A stretch of DNA of 21,571 bases. It comes from a bacterium. Lineage in GTDB: Bacteria; Patescibacteriota; Microgenomatia; Woykebacterales; RBG-16-39-9b. The stretch spans positions 1 to 21,571 of the forward strand of contig JAUYHE010000032.1 in the NCBI GenBank assembly GCA_030690175.1, written 5' to 3'. Under the pieces are notes generated by a model. The model had not been told where the DNA came from. It ran no database searches and saw nothing but the letters and a program-made list of their open reading frames with translations. Shown here piece after piece: positions 1 to 6,290 of this stretch. Every line of letters begins with the position of its first letter. Within the stretch, counting starts at the first letter, position 1. The translations under genes and the position numbers were made by a program.

Positions 1-69
1 TAACCAAACAATAATTGCAACAACGAAAATCAGCAGCGATTTAGAAATCGTAAATCCTAGGATTTCCAT
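1..69 (-). CDS. Partial N-terminus of a membrane protein running off the left edge
   Basis: A minus-strand ATG at 69-67 opens a frame of 23 codons that stays open to base 1. It reads MEILGFTISK followed by a run of hydrophobic residues (LLIFVVAIIVWL), as expected for an N-terminal signal anchor or first transmembrane helix. The support is positional: a TATTAT hexamer (77-82, minus strand) ends 7 nt before the ATG, the same spacing found upstream of many starts in this window. The family cannot be recognised from so short a piece. Confidence 0.45.
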   Translation of the reverse strand, partial: MEILGFTISKSLLIFVVAIIVWL

Positions 70-380
70 AGCTGCAATAATACCACAAACTGTTGAATTT
101 CGGGGGATATCTACGACAAATCCATCGAAATACTAAAATTCGCCATCGAAAAAGCAAAGATAGGGATAGGGATAAGATCCAATCAATTAAAAGACTGAAC
201 TACTCTCTATTCTAGTGTCGATCCCACCTGTCTCACTAGCCTAATAAGGTGGGCTTAGAAGGCAGAATTTATGTTATATATCGGGAGAATTAACGAAAAT
301 GCAGAAATCATTTGGTAAATAATTAATGGGACTACGGCTATAAGAATACTAAAAAGAATTGCGTTTTTTACTTATTTAAG
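70..380. other. Gene-poor stretch with small repeats
   Basis: No convincing coding frame lies between the leftward partial ORF and the gene at 381. The stretch holds a 9-bp direct repeat CCATCGAAA (122-130 and 143-151, 21-bp period), a short tandem run of GATAGG units (159-176) and the interleaved stems at 212-253. The 21-bp period equals two helical turns and could suit a DNA-binding protein, but with only two copies it may be chance. Confidence 0.4.
212..253 (+). other. Interleaved inverted repeats (H-type pseudoknot geometry)
   Basis: CTAGTG (212-217) is complementary to CACTAG (234-239), and CCCACCT (223-229) to AGGTGGG (247-253). The two perfect stems interleave, with loops of 5, 4 and 7 nt, which is the topology of an H-type pseudoknot or of two mutually exclusive hairpins. 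No T-run follows, so a simple terminator is unlikely. No known RNA family was recognised. Confidence 0.35.
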
Positions 381-653
381 ATGTCTAATGATACTCACAG
401 TTGGAAAAGAGGTTTGCTAGTTTTAGCCGCGGAGGCAATTACAATATTTACTGGGTGGTTCGTGGTTATGGTTTATGGAATGGCCTGCTTTGATGAGTGT
501 CCAAAAAATATAGATACAATTAATATGATCCTTATCCTAACATTACTAGTCTATTCGCTAGTTGCAATAGCTATACCAATCTACACTTTAAGAAAGACTC
601 TCTTTCTAAAAACCCAAATTCCATCTCTTCATGGTACCAATAAACTCAAGTAG
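381..653 (+). CDS. Small membrane protein, unknown function
   Basis: A 90-residue protein with two hydrophobic segments: about residues 12-35 (LAAEAITIFTGWFVVMVYGM) and 48-70 (MILILTLLVYSLVAIAIPIY). A short loop containing two cysteines (CFDEC) separates them, and the C-terminal tail is basic. This suggests a two-helix hairpin in the cytoplasmic membrane. No Shine-Dalgarno sequence precedes the ATG. The regular hydrophobic pattern argues for a real gene, but no family was recognised and it stands alone in a gene-poor stretch. Confidence 0.55.
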   Translation: MSNDTHSWKRGLLVLAAEAITIFTGWFVVMVYGMACFDECPKNIDTINMILILTLLVYSLVAIAIPIYTLRKTLFLKTQIPSLHGTNKLK

Positions 654-765
654 TTATTGTCGAATTGGGAATTAAGTTCGATTGGTTCAAATGGGTTTTG
701 CTCTTACCAATGTCTTAGAAGCTGTAGTTGGGTATTCGAATTAAGCGTCGTTAGGATACCAAAAG

Positions 766-1179
766 TTATTCCAACCCGAACTCGGAAAGATCTATCTTCA
801 TCGGGCCTTTTTCGAAGAAGTCGTTTACCGCTTGGAGGACTTGCGAGGGGAGCACGCGGGCTTTGAGAAGGTATCCTTGGGCACCAAGATCAATGGCTTG
901 TTTGATGATCGAACCTTGCCCCAGATTGGTAAGTAAATAGATCGGCGTGTCTTTGGCCGGAGAAGTAGGCACACAAACGTCTTTGAGAACATCGATCCCG
1001 GTCTTTTTCGGCAGCATAATATCCAACAAAATCAAATCGTATTTGCCCACCTTGGCCATCTCCACTCCGGCCAACCCATCGGGAGCTGTGTCCACCTCGT
1101 AGCCACCTTTTTTTAGTTCCCGAGAATAAATATCACTGACAAAAACGTCGTCTTCAATTAACAATATTTTTCGTGCCAT
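766..1179 (-). CDS. Single-domain response regulator (CheY-like receiver)
   Basis: A 137-residue protein made only of a receiver domain. The acidic pair is D10-D11, the phospho-acceptor is D53 in LLDIMLP, the switch threonine is T84 (LLTNLG) and the conserved lysine is K106 (YLLKA). There is no DNA-binding or other output domain, so it probably acts by protein-protein contact. No histidine kinase is encoded in the window, so its partner must lie elsewhere. The start is set by the AGAGGG ribosome binding site (1188-1193) 8 nt upstream and by a promoter further up. It is transcribed opposite to its right-hand neighbours. The family call is certain; the pathway is unknown. Confidence 0.93.
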   Translation of the reverse strand: MARKILLIEDDVFVSDIYSRELKKGGYEVDTAPDGLAGVEMAKVGKYDLILLDIMLPKKTGIDVLKDVCVPTSPAKDTPIYLLTNLGQGSIIKQAIDLGAQGYLLKARVLPSQVLQAVNDFFEKGPMKIDLSEFGLE

Positions 1180-1197
1180 ACAAAACGCCCTCTAACT

Positions 1198-1225
1198 TTA
1201 TTAAAACAGAAATAGGAAAATGCAA
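1198..1225 (-). promoter_or_regulatory. Promoter of the response regulator gene
   Basis: Reading on the minus strand, TTGCAT (1220-1225), a 16-nt spacer and TAATAA (1198-1203) lie 18 nt before the ATG. A Shine-Dalgarno sequence sits in the short leader, so this is a conventional leadered promoter. Confidence 0.5.
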
Positions 1226-1266
1226 CAAGTGGCTTCTTAGAAATGTAACTAGGAGAAACTACAGCA

Positions 1267-1295
1267 TTGAAAATAGATCTTCGGATTGCTATTCT
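1267..1295 (+). promoter_or_regulatory. Promoter, predicted leaderless start
   Basis: TTGAAA (1267-1272), a 17-nt spacer and TATTCT (1290-1295) end 8 nt before the ATG at 1304. Transcription should begin at or next to the start codon. No Shine-Dalgarno sequence is present. Confidence 0.6.
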
Positions 1296-1303
1296 AAAAC
1301 CTA

Positions 1304-1924
1304 ATGCCAAAGGAAATAGTGCTGGACCTCAAACCCAAAGAAAATAAATTCAAAACCTATTTTCCCTTTGTAGCTGCCATCATCTTTTTAGCGCTTGTTT
1401 TTTTCGCTAGCGGCTTTGCCATCGGTAAATACACCGAGTTTGAAGTGCCGTTGTTCGGCGCAAAAGAAGAGGCCACCAAAAGTACGACTAGGAAAGGGTG
1501 GTTTGTGTCCGAAACGGCTAGTTACTTATTTGAATATCCAAAGAACTGGGAGGTAAGGAAAAACAAAAAAGATGGGCCAACCGGCGCAAAAATTGAAGGT
1601 GCTGGTGGCCACGTCCAGTTTTGGATTACGAACGTACGCGAGTATAAGTTCTCCAAAGAACAAAGCGATAAACAAAAAAGAGTCACCGAAAGTAAACTCG
1701 CGATCGACGGCCGGCAAGCGCAAGTCACGCAGTACCTCTACAAAAATGGCGATTTCTTCATTGTCGTCCGCTTACCAGCCGCAATCGGCAAGCCCAAAGT
1801 CATTTTTTGGGCCATCGCTGCCAACGCTGAATTTAAAAAAACAGTTATGGAAATCGTCACTACTTTTAAAGGTAAAAAGGCGGTTGAAAAAATAACCTAC
1901 GAAACTAATGAACAATCTAATTGA
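1304..1924 (+). CDS. Membrane-anchored PsbP-like protein
   Basis: A 206-residue protein with a short polar N-terminus, one hydrophobic segment at about residues 21-43 (FVAAIIFLALVFFASGFAIG) and a soluble domain presumably outside the membrane. The soluble part (ASYLFEYPKNWEVR near residue 70, then alternating beta strands ending in FKKTVMEIVTTFK) resembles the PsbP-like or lipoprotein-like beta-sandwich fold common in bacterial surface proteins. No catalytic motif is visible. The last 17 bp overlap the next gene, so the two are probably co-transcribed and translationally coupled. The fold is inferred from sequence pattern; the function is unknown. Confidence 0.7.
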   Translation: MPKEIVLDLKPKENKFKTYFPFVAAIIFLALVFFASGFAIGKYTEFEVPLFGAKEEATKSTTRKGWFVSETASYLFEYPKNWEVRKNKKDGPTGAKIEGAGGHVQFWITNVREYKFSKEQSDKQKRVTESKLAIDGRQAQVTQYLYKNGDFFIVVRLPAAIGKPKVIFWAIAANAEFKKTVMEIVTTFKGKKAVEKITYETNEQSN

Positions 1925-2309
1925 ATTTTCAACCAGTAAAAAGAAGGAACTAATCAACATCACCAATAAAGTGGAGGAAATTGTTTCTAGTAGCAAAGTC
2001 GAGCGGGGGATTTGCCACGTTTTCGCCCCTCACGCCACCGCCGCTTTGTTGATAAATGAAGACGAAGCTGGGTTTAAGACCGACGTCGAAAAACTCCTAG
2101 ATATTTGGATCCCTCAAGGAAACTGGGCGCACGACCGCGTCGACAACAACGCTACCGCTCATCTCGCGGCGGCAATGATCGGCCAAGATCGCACTATTCC
2201 CATTCAAGAAGGTCGGCTGCAACTAGGCACCTGGCAAGAAATCTTTTTTGTCGAGCTTGATGGCCCCCGAGAAAGGCGTAAAATAATCGTCCAAATCGTT
2301 GGCGAATAA
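1908..2309 (+). CDS. yjbQ: YjbQ/UPF0047 family protein
   Basis: A 133-residue protein matching the whole length of the YjbQ (UPF0047) family, annotated in many genomes as secondary thiamine-phosphate synthase because the E. coli member shows weak activity of that kind. Family landmarks are CHVFAPHATAALLINE, the NNATAHLAAAMIG helix with its conserved histidine, LQLGTWQEIFFVELDGPR, and the C-terminal strand. No other thiamine gene is nearby, so the physiological role is open. It starts inside the previous gene without a Shine-Dalgarno sequence, which points to coupling. The family assignment is firm. Confidence 0.9.
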   Translation: MNNLIEFSTSKKKELINITNKVEEIVSSSKVERGICHVFAPHATAALLINEDEAGFKTDVEKLLDIWIPQGNWAHDRVDNNATAHLAAAMIGQDRTIPIQEGRLQLGTWQEIFFVELDGPRERRKIIVQIVGE

Positions 2310-2321
2310 TCCTGGATTTAC

Positions 2322-2371
2322 TTTACGCAAACCCACAATCAAAATCTCCCGTTAAAATAATCTTGCGTAAA
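2322..2371. promoter_or_regulatory. Inverted repeat overlapping the next promoter (candidate operator)
   Basis: TTTACGCAA (2322-2330) and its perfect complement TTGCGTAAA (2363-2371) are separated by 32 nt. The second arm contains the probable -35 element of the serine hydrolase promoter. Centre-to-centre distance is about 41 bp, close to four helical turns. Confidence 0.4.
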
Positions 2372-2392
2372 TTTGCTCAAATCAGTTAAACT
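2363..2392 (+). promoter_or_regulatory. Promoter, predicted leaderless start
   Basis: TTGCGT (2363-2368), an 18-nt spacer and TAAACT (2387-2392) end 9 nt before the ATG at 2402. No Shine-Dalgarno sequence is visible. Confidence 0.55.
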
Positions 2393-2401
2393 TGGCTCGC
2401 A

Positions 2402-3268
2402 ATGAAAAAATTCCTGCCAGTTGCAATTCTAATTATCGTAATCGCCGTATTTCTCGCGGGAATAGGCTTCTTCGCCTGGCGATTTTTTTCTAGCCGTATA
2501 AAGACCCCACCCCAAAAAGGTATCACCAACCAAAGCACCACCCAAAAACGTGCTGAAAAACAAGAGGCTTTACTTGAAACTATAAAAGATATTTCAAGCG
2601 CAATTTCTCCTAGCACCAGCGTCTCTGTAGCTATTTACGATTTGAAAACCAATGAGTATTTTGGCTTTGACGACACCAAGACACAACATGCCGCTAGTAT
2701 TTCCAAGATCCTGACGGCGGTGTACGCTTACGACCAAGCCGAAAAAGGAAATATTAAATTGACTGACCCCATGGGTGCTTATGACGTTGAGACTCAAATC
2801 CAATTTTTGATCAACCAAAGTAGTGTCGACAGTTGGGAACTGCTAGACCAGCGGTTTACAGCGGTGGAGCAAAATAAGTATGCGGCCTCTATCGGCCTCG
2901 CCGCAACGGACCTAACGATTGGTAAAAACTTGATGTCTCCCAAAGACGTCGCCGTTTTGTTAAAGAAACTTGCTAAAGGAGAAATCCTCACTGACGTTAA
3001 CCGATCGAAACTACTTTCCTACATGCAAAAAACCGAGAGCGAGGATTTTTTTCCACCGGCATTTAAAGAGCAGGGTGCTCTCTTTTACCATAAAGCCGGA
3101 AAGCACTTGGGTGAGGGACACGACACGGCAATTGTGAAGCTGACCAACAACCCTTTTATCCTGGTTGTATTTAGTAATAATACGGCGAGTTCCGGACTGC
3201 TTGGCCGGGGCCCACTGCTAACCAAAATAGCCGGTATGGTCTTTGAATATTTTGATGAGACAAACTAG
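2402..3268 (+). CDS. Membrane-anchored serine hydrolase of the class A beta-lactamase fold
   Basis: A 288-residue protein. Residues 5-29 form a hydrophobic signal anchor (ILIIVIAVFLAGIGFFAW), followed by a polar linker and a penicillin-recognising catalytic domain. The active-site motif is S99-I-S-K102 (HAASISKI). The region aligning with the SDN motif reads NQSSVDS, and the third motif is KAG (YHKAGKH) in place of KTG. SDN is therefore not conserved, and a peptidase or a non-hydrolytic cell-wall role is at least as likely as beta-lactam resistance. The protein is expected on the outer face of the membrane. The small membrane protein gene begins 18 nt after its stop codon. Confidence 0.82.
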   Translation: MKKFLPVAILIIVIAVFLAGIGFFAWRFFSSRIKTPPQKGITNQSTTQKRAEKQEALLETIKDISSAISPSTSVSVAIYDLKTNEYFGFDDTKTQHAASISKILTAVYAYDQAEKGNIKLTDPMGAYDVETQIQFLINQSSVDSWELLDQRFTAVEQNKYAASIGLAATDLTIGKNLMSPKDVAVLLKKLAKGEILTDVNRSKLLSYMQKTESEDFFPPAFKEQGALFYHKAGKHLGEGHDTAIVKLTNNPFILVVFSNNTASSGLLGRGPLLTKIAGMVFEYFDETN

Positions 3269-3286
3269 GTGAAAGGAGGTGAAAAC

Positions 3287-3457
3287 ATGGACAAAAAAAC
3301 TTTAAGCTCTGGCTTAATTGTGTTGTCAATAATTGCCGCCATTTTCGCTGCTCTTGACTTTCTAGTCAATTTCCCAACCCTTGGACTAGGCGCTGATTCC
3401 TGGGTAGGGGTCGCTGCGGTCGCCGGCGTCTGGGCAGTTTACACGAAAACAGCTTAA
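3287..3457 (+). CDS. Small two-helix membrane protein
   Basis: The start is taken as ATG 3287 because a near-perfect ribosome binding site AAAGGAGGTGA (3272-3282) sits just upstream; the frame is also open from GTG 3269. The 56-residue product (MDKKTLSSGLIVLSI...) has two hydrophobic stretches, about residues 9-30 and 38-53, joined by a glycine-rich turn. No family was recognised. It follows the serine hydrolase directly and is probably co-transcribed with it. Confidence 0.6.
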   Translation: MDKKTLSSGLIVLSIIAAIFAALDFLVNFPTLGLGADSWVGVAAVAGVWAVYTKTA

Positions 3458-3485
3458 TAAACCCACTGGCCAAAATTGATATTTA

Positions 3486-3560
3486 ATGAAATTAATACTT
3501 GGTGCTGGAGTAGTTGGATTAGCCGTGGAGGAAGTAGCAAAAGCTCTGAAAATTGAATGA
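3486..3560 (+). CDS. Possible 24-residue peptide
   Basis: ATG 3486 to TGA 3558-3560 encodes a short peptide beginning MKLILGAGVVGLAVEEVAKAL, which would fold as an amphipathic or hydrophobic helix with an acidic end. Composition looks coding-like, but there is no Shine-Dalgarno sequence and no clear -10 at the usual distance. It could also be chance in a 148-nt intergenic gap. Confidence 0.25.
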   Translation: MKLILGAGVVGLAVEEVAKALKIE

Positions 3561-3592
3561 AAATTACGAATTAAAAATTATTCTTTCCGGTG

Positions 3593-3598
3593 TATAAT
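3593..3598 (+). promoter_or_regulatory. Consensus -10 box, predicted leaderless start
   Basis: A perfect TATAAT ends 7 nt before the ATG at 3606. No clear -35 was seen 16-18 nt upstream (the sequence there is TTAAAA-like). No Shine-Dalgarno sequence fits in the gap. Confidence 0.55.
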
Positions 3599-3605
3599 CT
3601 TCCCA

Positions 3606-4172
3606 ATGACAGATAAAAAACTTAAAATATATACCAAAAAAGGCGACATGGGTGAAACCTCCCTTATTTTTGGAGAGAGGGTAAGTAAAGATCACCCCAG
3701 GGTAAACTCCTACGGAACGATTGATGAACTAAATGCCTCTCTTGGCCTGGCGACTTCCTTTACAAAAAATCGTAGGTTAACCCATATTCTTCAAGAAATC
3801 CAGAACGAACTTTTCAATATTGGCGCCGAACTGGCCAGCCCCCGCCAACTTAAGAAAAATACAAAGGAATACTACTCTTTACAAGAGGCAAAAATACCCA
3901 AATTGGAGAAAATAATTGATCTATATGATGAAAAACTACCAACACTACAAACATTTATTTTGCCTACAGGCGTGACGGGAGCGGTTGCCCTACACGCGGC
4001 CAGAACGATTTGTCGCCGCGCCGAAAGAGCGGTAGTCGCCATCGCAAAGGTGGAAAAAATTAACCCAAATATAATTGCTTATTTGAACCGTTTGTCTGAT
4101 TTACTTTTTGTTTTAGCCAGATATTTAAGTAAGCAATCTGGTTCCAAAGAGATACATTGGAAAAAAGACTGA
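3606..4172 (+). CDS. Cob(I)yrinic acid a,c-diamide adenosyltransferase, PduO type
   Basis: A 188-residue protein covering a complete PduO-type ATP:corrinoid adenosyltransferase, which transfers the adenosyl group of ATP to reduced cobalamin to make coenzyme B12. Landmarks are the N-terminal YTKKGDMGETSL ATP-binding segment, RVNSYGTIDELNASLG, ILPTGVTGAVALHAARTICRRAERAVV, and the C-terminal AYLNRLSDLLFVLARY helix. No corrinoid biosynthesis gene is in the window, so salvage of imported corrinoid for a B12-dependent enzyme such as class II ribonucleotide reductase is a reasonable inference. The start follows directly after a TATAAT box. Confidence 0.93.
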   Translation: MTDKKLKIYTKKGDMGETSLIFGERVSKDHPRVNSYGTIDELNASLGLATSFTKNRRLTHILQEIQNELFNIGAELASPRQLKKNTKEYYSLQEAKIPKLEKIIDLYDEKLPTLQTFILPTGVTGAVALHAARTICRRAERAVVAIAKVEKINPNIIAYLNRLSDLLFVLARYLSKQSGSKEIHWKKD

Positions 4173-4183
4173 CCCACCAACCC

Positions 4184-4204
4184 ATGACAAGGCCAGGCCT
4201 TGTC
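4184..4204. repeat. Palindromic repeat, copy 1
   Basis: Arms GACAAGGCC (4186-4194) and GGCCTTGTC (4196-4204) form a perfect 9-bp palindrome around a single A. The 21 bp from 4184 recur exactly at 16392-16412, and a diverged version lies at 13699-13717. No T-run follows, so it is not a classical intrinsic terminator. This copy lies in the 58-nt gap between two tandem genes. Confidence 0.75.
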
Positions 4205-4220
4205 CAACTTGTCCAAGGAC

Positions 4221-4228
4221 AGGAGGAG
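4221..4228 (+). promoter_or_regulatory. Ribosome binding site deciding a TTG start
   Basis: AGGAGGAG at 4221-4228 sits 2 nt before the TTG at 4231. GGACAGG (4217-4223), overlapping it, is complementary (with one G-T pair) to two upstream CTTGTCC copies (4199-4205 and 4208-4214), so the site could be partly sequestered. Confidence 0.6.
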
Positions 4229-4230
4229 TT

Positions 4231-5307
4231 TTGTTTAAGAAGCAGGTAATCATATTAAAATTAATTCTCCTTTTAGCTTTACTAGTTACTGTATTCGCTT
4301 TATTTAAAACATTTAATCCTGGTTATAAACTCACGAGCAAACCGGCAACCAAACTACCACCGCCGATACCAAAGGTAACTATTGATTCAGCTTTCACTAA
4401 AGAAAATGATTTATCGCGTCTAGATAACAAAAAAATTATCACCTTAATCGCGACCGGCGATGTAATCCCGGCGCGTGGGGCCAATTGGCCAGCGGTGACT
4501 AGCGGCGATTTTACCTACAATTGGAGGAAAACTACCGACACCATCAAAAAAGGAGATATTACGCTTATAGATCTGGAGGCACCGCTACTTAAAAATTGCC
4601 CCTTGCAAACCGAAGGTTTTACCTTTTGCGGCGACGCTCGCCACGTTCAAGGTCTAGTCTTTGCTGGAGTAGACGTAGCTTCACTAGCTAACAATCATAT
4701 TGGCAATTATGGCCAGGCTGGGATCGATGAGACTGTAAACCTACTGGAAGGCAACAAAATCGCCTGGAGCGGCTTTAGCCATTTGGCAATTGTTGAAAAC
4801 AAGAAAGTAAAATTTGGATTTCTTGCCTACAATGGAATCGGCACCAAGTTTGATCGCGAGGCTATTGCTAGTGAGATAAAAAGCGCCAAAACCAAGGTAG
4901 ATATTTTGGTTGTTTCGGCCCACTGGGGCGATGAGTATGTCCTCACCCCTGGGAAATATGGTAACGTCGCCCCCGATGATCCTCGCGAAATTGGCCACCT
5001 GATGATTGACGCTGGGGCAGACCTAGTAATCGGCAACCACCCCCACACCGTCCAGGGAGTCGAAATCTTCCGGGGAAAATTAATAACCTACGCCCACGGC
5101 AATTTTATCTTCGACCAAACCTGGAGCCAAGAAACCCAAGAAGGCGTGGTGGGGGAATATACCTTTTATGAAAAGCAACTCGTACAGGTAAAATTCCTAC
5201 CAATCCTAGTCGATGTGTCCTACCAACCACGATTTTTATCTAAAAAAGACGGCCAACCCATCCTAGACCGCATGCTAAAATCTTCTAATTTAATCTCCGA
5301 GAATTAA
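4231..5307 (+). CDS. CapA-family (poly-gamma-glutamate capsule type) metallophosphoesterase
   Basis: A 358-residue protein with a hydrophobic N-terminal anchor (about residues 6-25) and a calcineurin-like CapA domain. Family landmarks are LIATGDVIPARGANW near residue 72, IDLEAPL, DVASLANNHIGNYGQAGIDET with the conserved NNH, VVSAHWGDEY, and GADLVIGNHPHTVQGVEIFRGKLITYAHGNFIFDQ with its histidines. These are the metal-binding motifs of the fold. CapA proteins are linked to capsule polymer biosynthesis in Bacillus, but many homologues stand alone, as here; no CapB or CapC is nearby. The TTG start is supported by the strong ribosome binding site. Confidence 0.88.
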   Translation: MFKKQVIILKLILLLALLVTVFALFKTFNPGYKLTSKPATKLPPPIPKVTIDSAFTKENDLSRLDNKKIITLIATGDVIPARGANWPAVTSGDFTYNWRKTTDTIKKGDITLIDLEAPLLKNCPLQTEGFTFCGDARHVQGLVFAGVDVASLANNHIGNYGQAGIDETVNLLEGNKIAWSGFSHLAIVENKKVKFGFLAYNGIGTKFDREAIASEIKSAKTKVDILVVSAHWGDEYVLTPGKYGNVAPDDPREIGHLMIDAGADLVIGNHPHTVQGVEIFRGKLITYAHGNFIFDQTWSQETQEGVVGEYTFYEKQLVQVKFLPILVDVSYQPRFLSKKDGQPILDRMLKSSNLISEN

Positions 5308-5309
5308 TT

Positions 5310-5338
5310 TTGCCTTTTTTCTACTTCCTTGCTAAACT
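5310..5338 (+). promoter_or_regulatory. Promoter, predicted leaderless start
   Basis: TTGCCT (5310-5315), a 17-nt spacer and TAAACT (5333-5338) end 6 nt before the ATG at 5345. No Shine-Dalgarno sequence is present. Confidence 0.58.
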
Positions 5339-5344
5339 AAAAAT

Positions 5345-5935
5345 ATGAGCTTCAAAATCTGTGTATCAGGAGCGGCGGAAGGGGATTGTGTAAACCCAGA
5401 AACAATGGCCAAAGCGGAAAAAGTTGGTGAAGCAGTTGCTCGCGCTGGCGCTGTCCTGGTCACCGGCGCCACCACCGGCATTCCTCACGCTGCTGCCAAA
5501 GGAGTAAAGAAGGCAAAGGGTATTTCGATCGGTTTTTCACCTGCAGCCAGCCGGGCTGACCACGTCAATCGTTACAAACTTCCCACAAATTATCTTGATT
5601 TAACAGTCTATACCGGTTTTGGTTACGCCGGCAGAAATCTAATCCTGACGCGCAGTGCCGACGCCGTAATCATTATCTGCGGCCGGATCGGCACGCTGAA
5701 CGAATTTACCGTTGCCTTTGAAGACCGAAAACCAATCGGCGTGCTGGAAGATTCTGGCGGTATGGCTGATGAAATTGAAGACATCACCCGCATTGCCCAC
5801 AAGCACCAGTGTCACGTTCTTTACGAGTCTGATCCGGACAAATTAGTTAGTGGTCTGATCGAAGACTTGAAAGAACAATATAAGGAAGATCAGGAAAAAC
5901 TAACACCCGCAAAAACAGTCGAAGATCCAGAATAA
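5345..5935 (+). CDS. SLOG-superfamily nucleotide-binding protein (TIGR00725/LOG-like)
   Basis: A 196-residue protein with the Rossmann-like SLOG fold of the LOG/DprA group. ICVSGAAEGD opens the first strand, AGAVLVTGATTGIPHAAAKGVKKA carries the glycine-rich nucleotide loop, and CGRIGTLNEFTVAFEDRKPIGVL corresponds to the family GGxGTxxE motif with the first glycines changed to CGR. LOG relatives release cytokinin bases from nucleotide monophosphates; the bacterial TIGR00725 group lacks an assigned substrate. The last 30 residues are a charged tail. It is followed 8 nt later by the EF-Tu-domain-like gene, probably in the same operon. Confidence 0.8.
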   Translation: MSFKICVSGAAEGDCVNPETMAKAEKVGEAVARAGAVLVTGATTGIPHAAAKGVKKAKGISIGFSPAASRADHVNRYKLPTNYLDLTVYTGFGYAGRNLILTRSADAVIIICGRIGTLNEFTVAFEDRKPIGVLEDSGGMADEIEDITRIAHKHQCHVLYESDPDKLVSGLIEDLKEQYKEDQEKLTPAKTVEDPE

Positions 5936-5943
5936 GAAAGGGG

Positions 5944-6222
5944 GTGAAACAAGTCAAACTTGCGAAAATGAAAGAAAAAGAAGTTGGAAAAATCACCCAT
6001 TTCTATGACAAAATAAGTGTCGGTGTCGTGGCGCTTACTAATAATCTGAAGGTGGGCGACAAAATTCATATCCAAGGAGCGCACGATGATTTTGAACAAA
6101 CGGTTGGAAGCATGCAGCTGGAACACGAGGACGTAAAAGAAGGTAAAAAAGGCCACCAAATCGCTATAAAAGTGGACAAGCAGGTTCACGACAACGACAG
6201 AGTCTTAAAAATGGAGGACTAG
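5944..6222 (+). CDS. EF-Tu domain 2-like protein (translation elongation factor-like)
   Basis: Up to 92 residues. The core VGKITHFYDKISVGVVALTNNLKVGDKIHIQGAHDDFEQTVGSMQLEHEDV has the beta-barrel pattern of translation-factor domain 2 (the VGxxxxFxxxxxVxxxxxxxxLKVGDxIxI signature) with no GTPase domain. Stand-alone proteins of this kind occur in archaea and CPR bacteria and have no established function. The start is uncertain. GTG 5944 overlaps the only Shine-Dalgarno-like run (AAGGGGG, 5938-5944), while ATG 5968 is more typical for the domain but lies 23 nt beyond it. Confidence 0.75.
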   Translation: MKQVKLAKMKEKEVGKITHFYDKISVGVVALTNNLKVGDKIHIQGAHDDFEQTVGSMQLEHEDVKEGKKGHQIAIKVDKQVHDNDRVLKMED

Positions 6223-6290
6223 CTTTAAGTTATACTTTTAACTTTTGTAGTTCGTCAGAACGCAAAGCGCGAAGCGATTTAATTTTAATT

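Noticed and set aside
159..176. GATAGG tandem run as a functional repeat array
   Set aside because: Only about three imperfect units are present, too few to call.
685..700. T-loop-like GGTTCAAAT suggesting a tRNA
   Set aside because: No acceptor, anticodon or D-arm sequences can be fitted around it.
657..866. Plus-strand frame of 69 codons
   Set aside because: It overlaps the 3' end of the response regulator on the other strand, is rich in R, S and G, and shows no domain or ribosome binding site.
1522..1728. Minus-strand frames inside the PsbP-like gene
   Set aside because: They are antisense shadows of a gene whose own frame has coherent anchor and domain structure.
2402..3268. Beta-lactamase resistance gene
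   Set aside because: SxxK is present, but SDN is not conserved and KTG is KAG, so antibiotic resistance cannot be claimed.
3269..3286. Upstream GTG start for the small membrane protein
   Set aside because: The strong ribosome binding site lies inside this extension and points to ATG 3287.
4184..4204. Insertion sequence end
   Set aside because: No transposase gene, target duplication or paired terminal repeat is present nearby.
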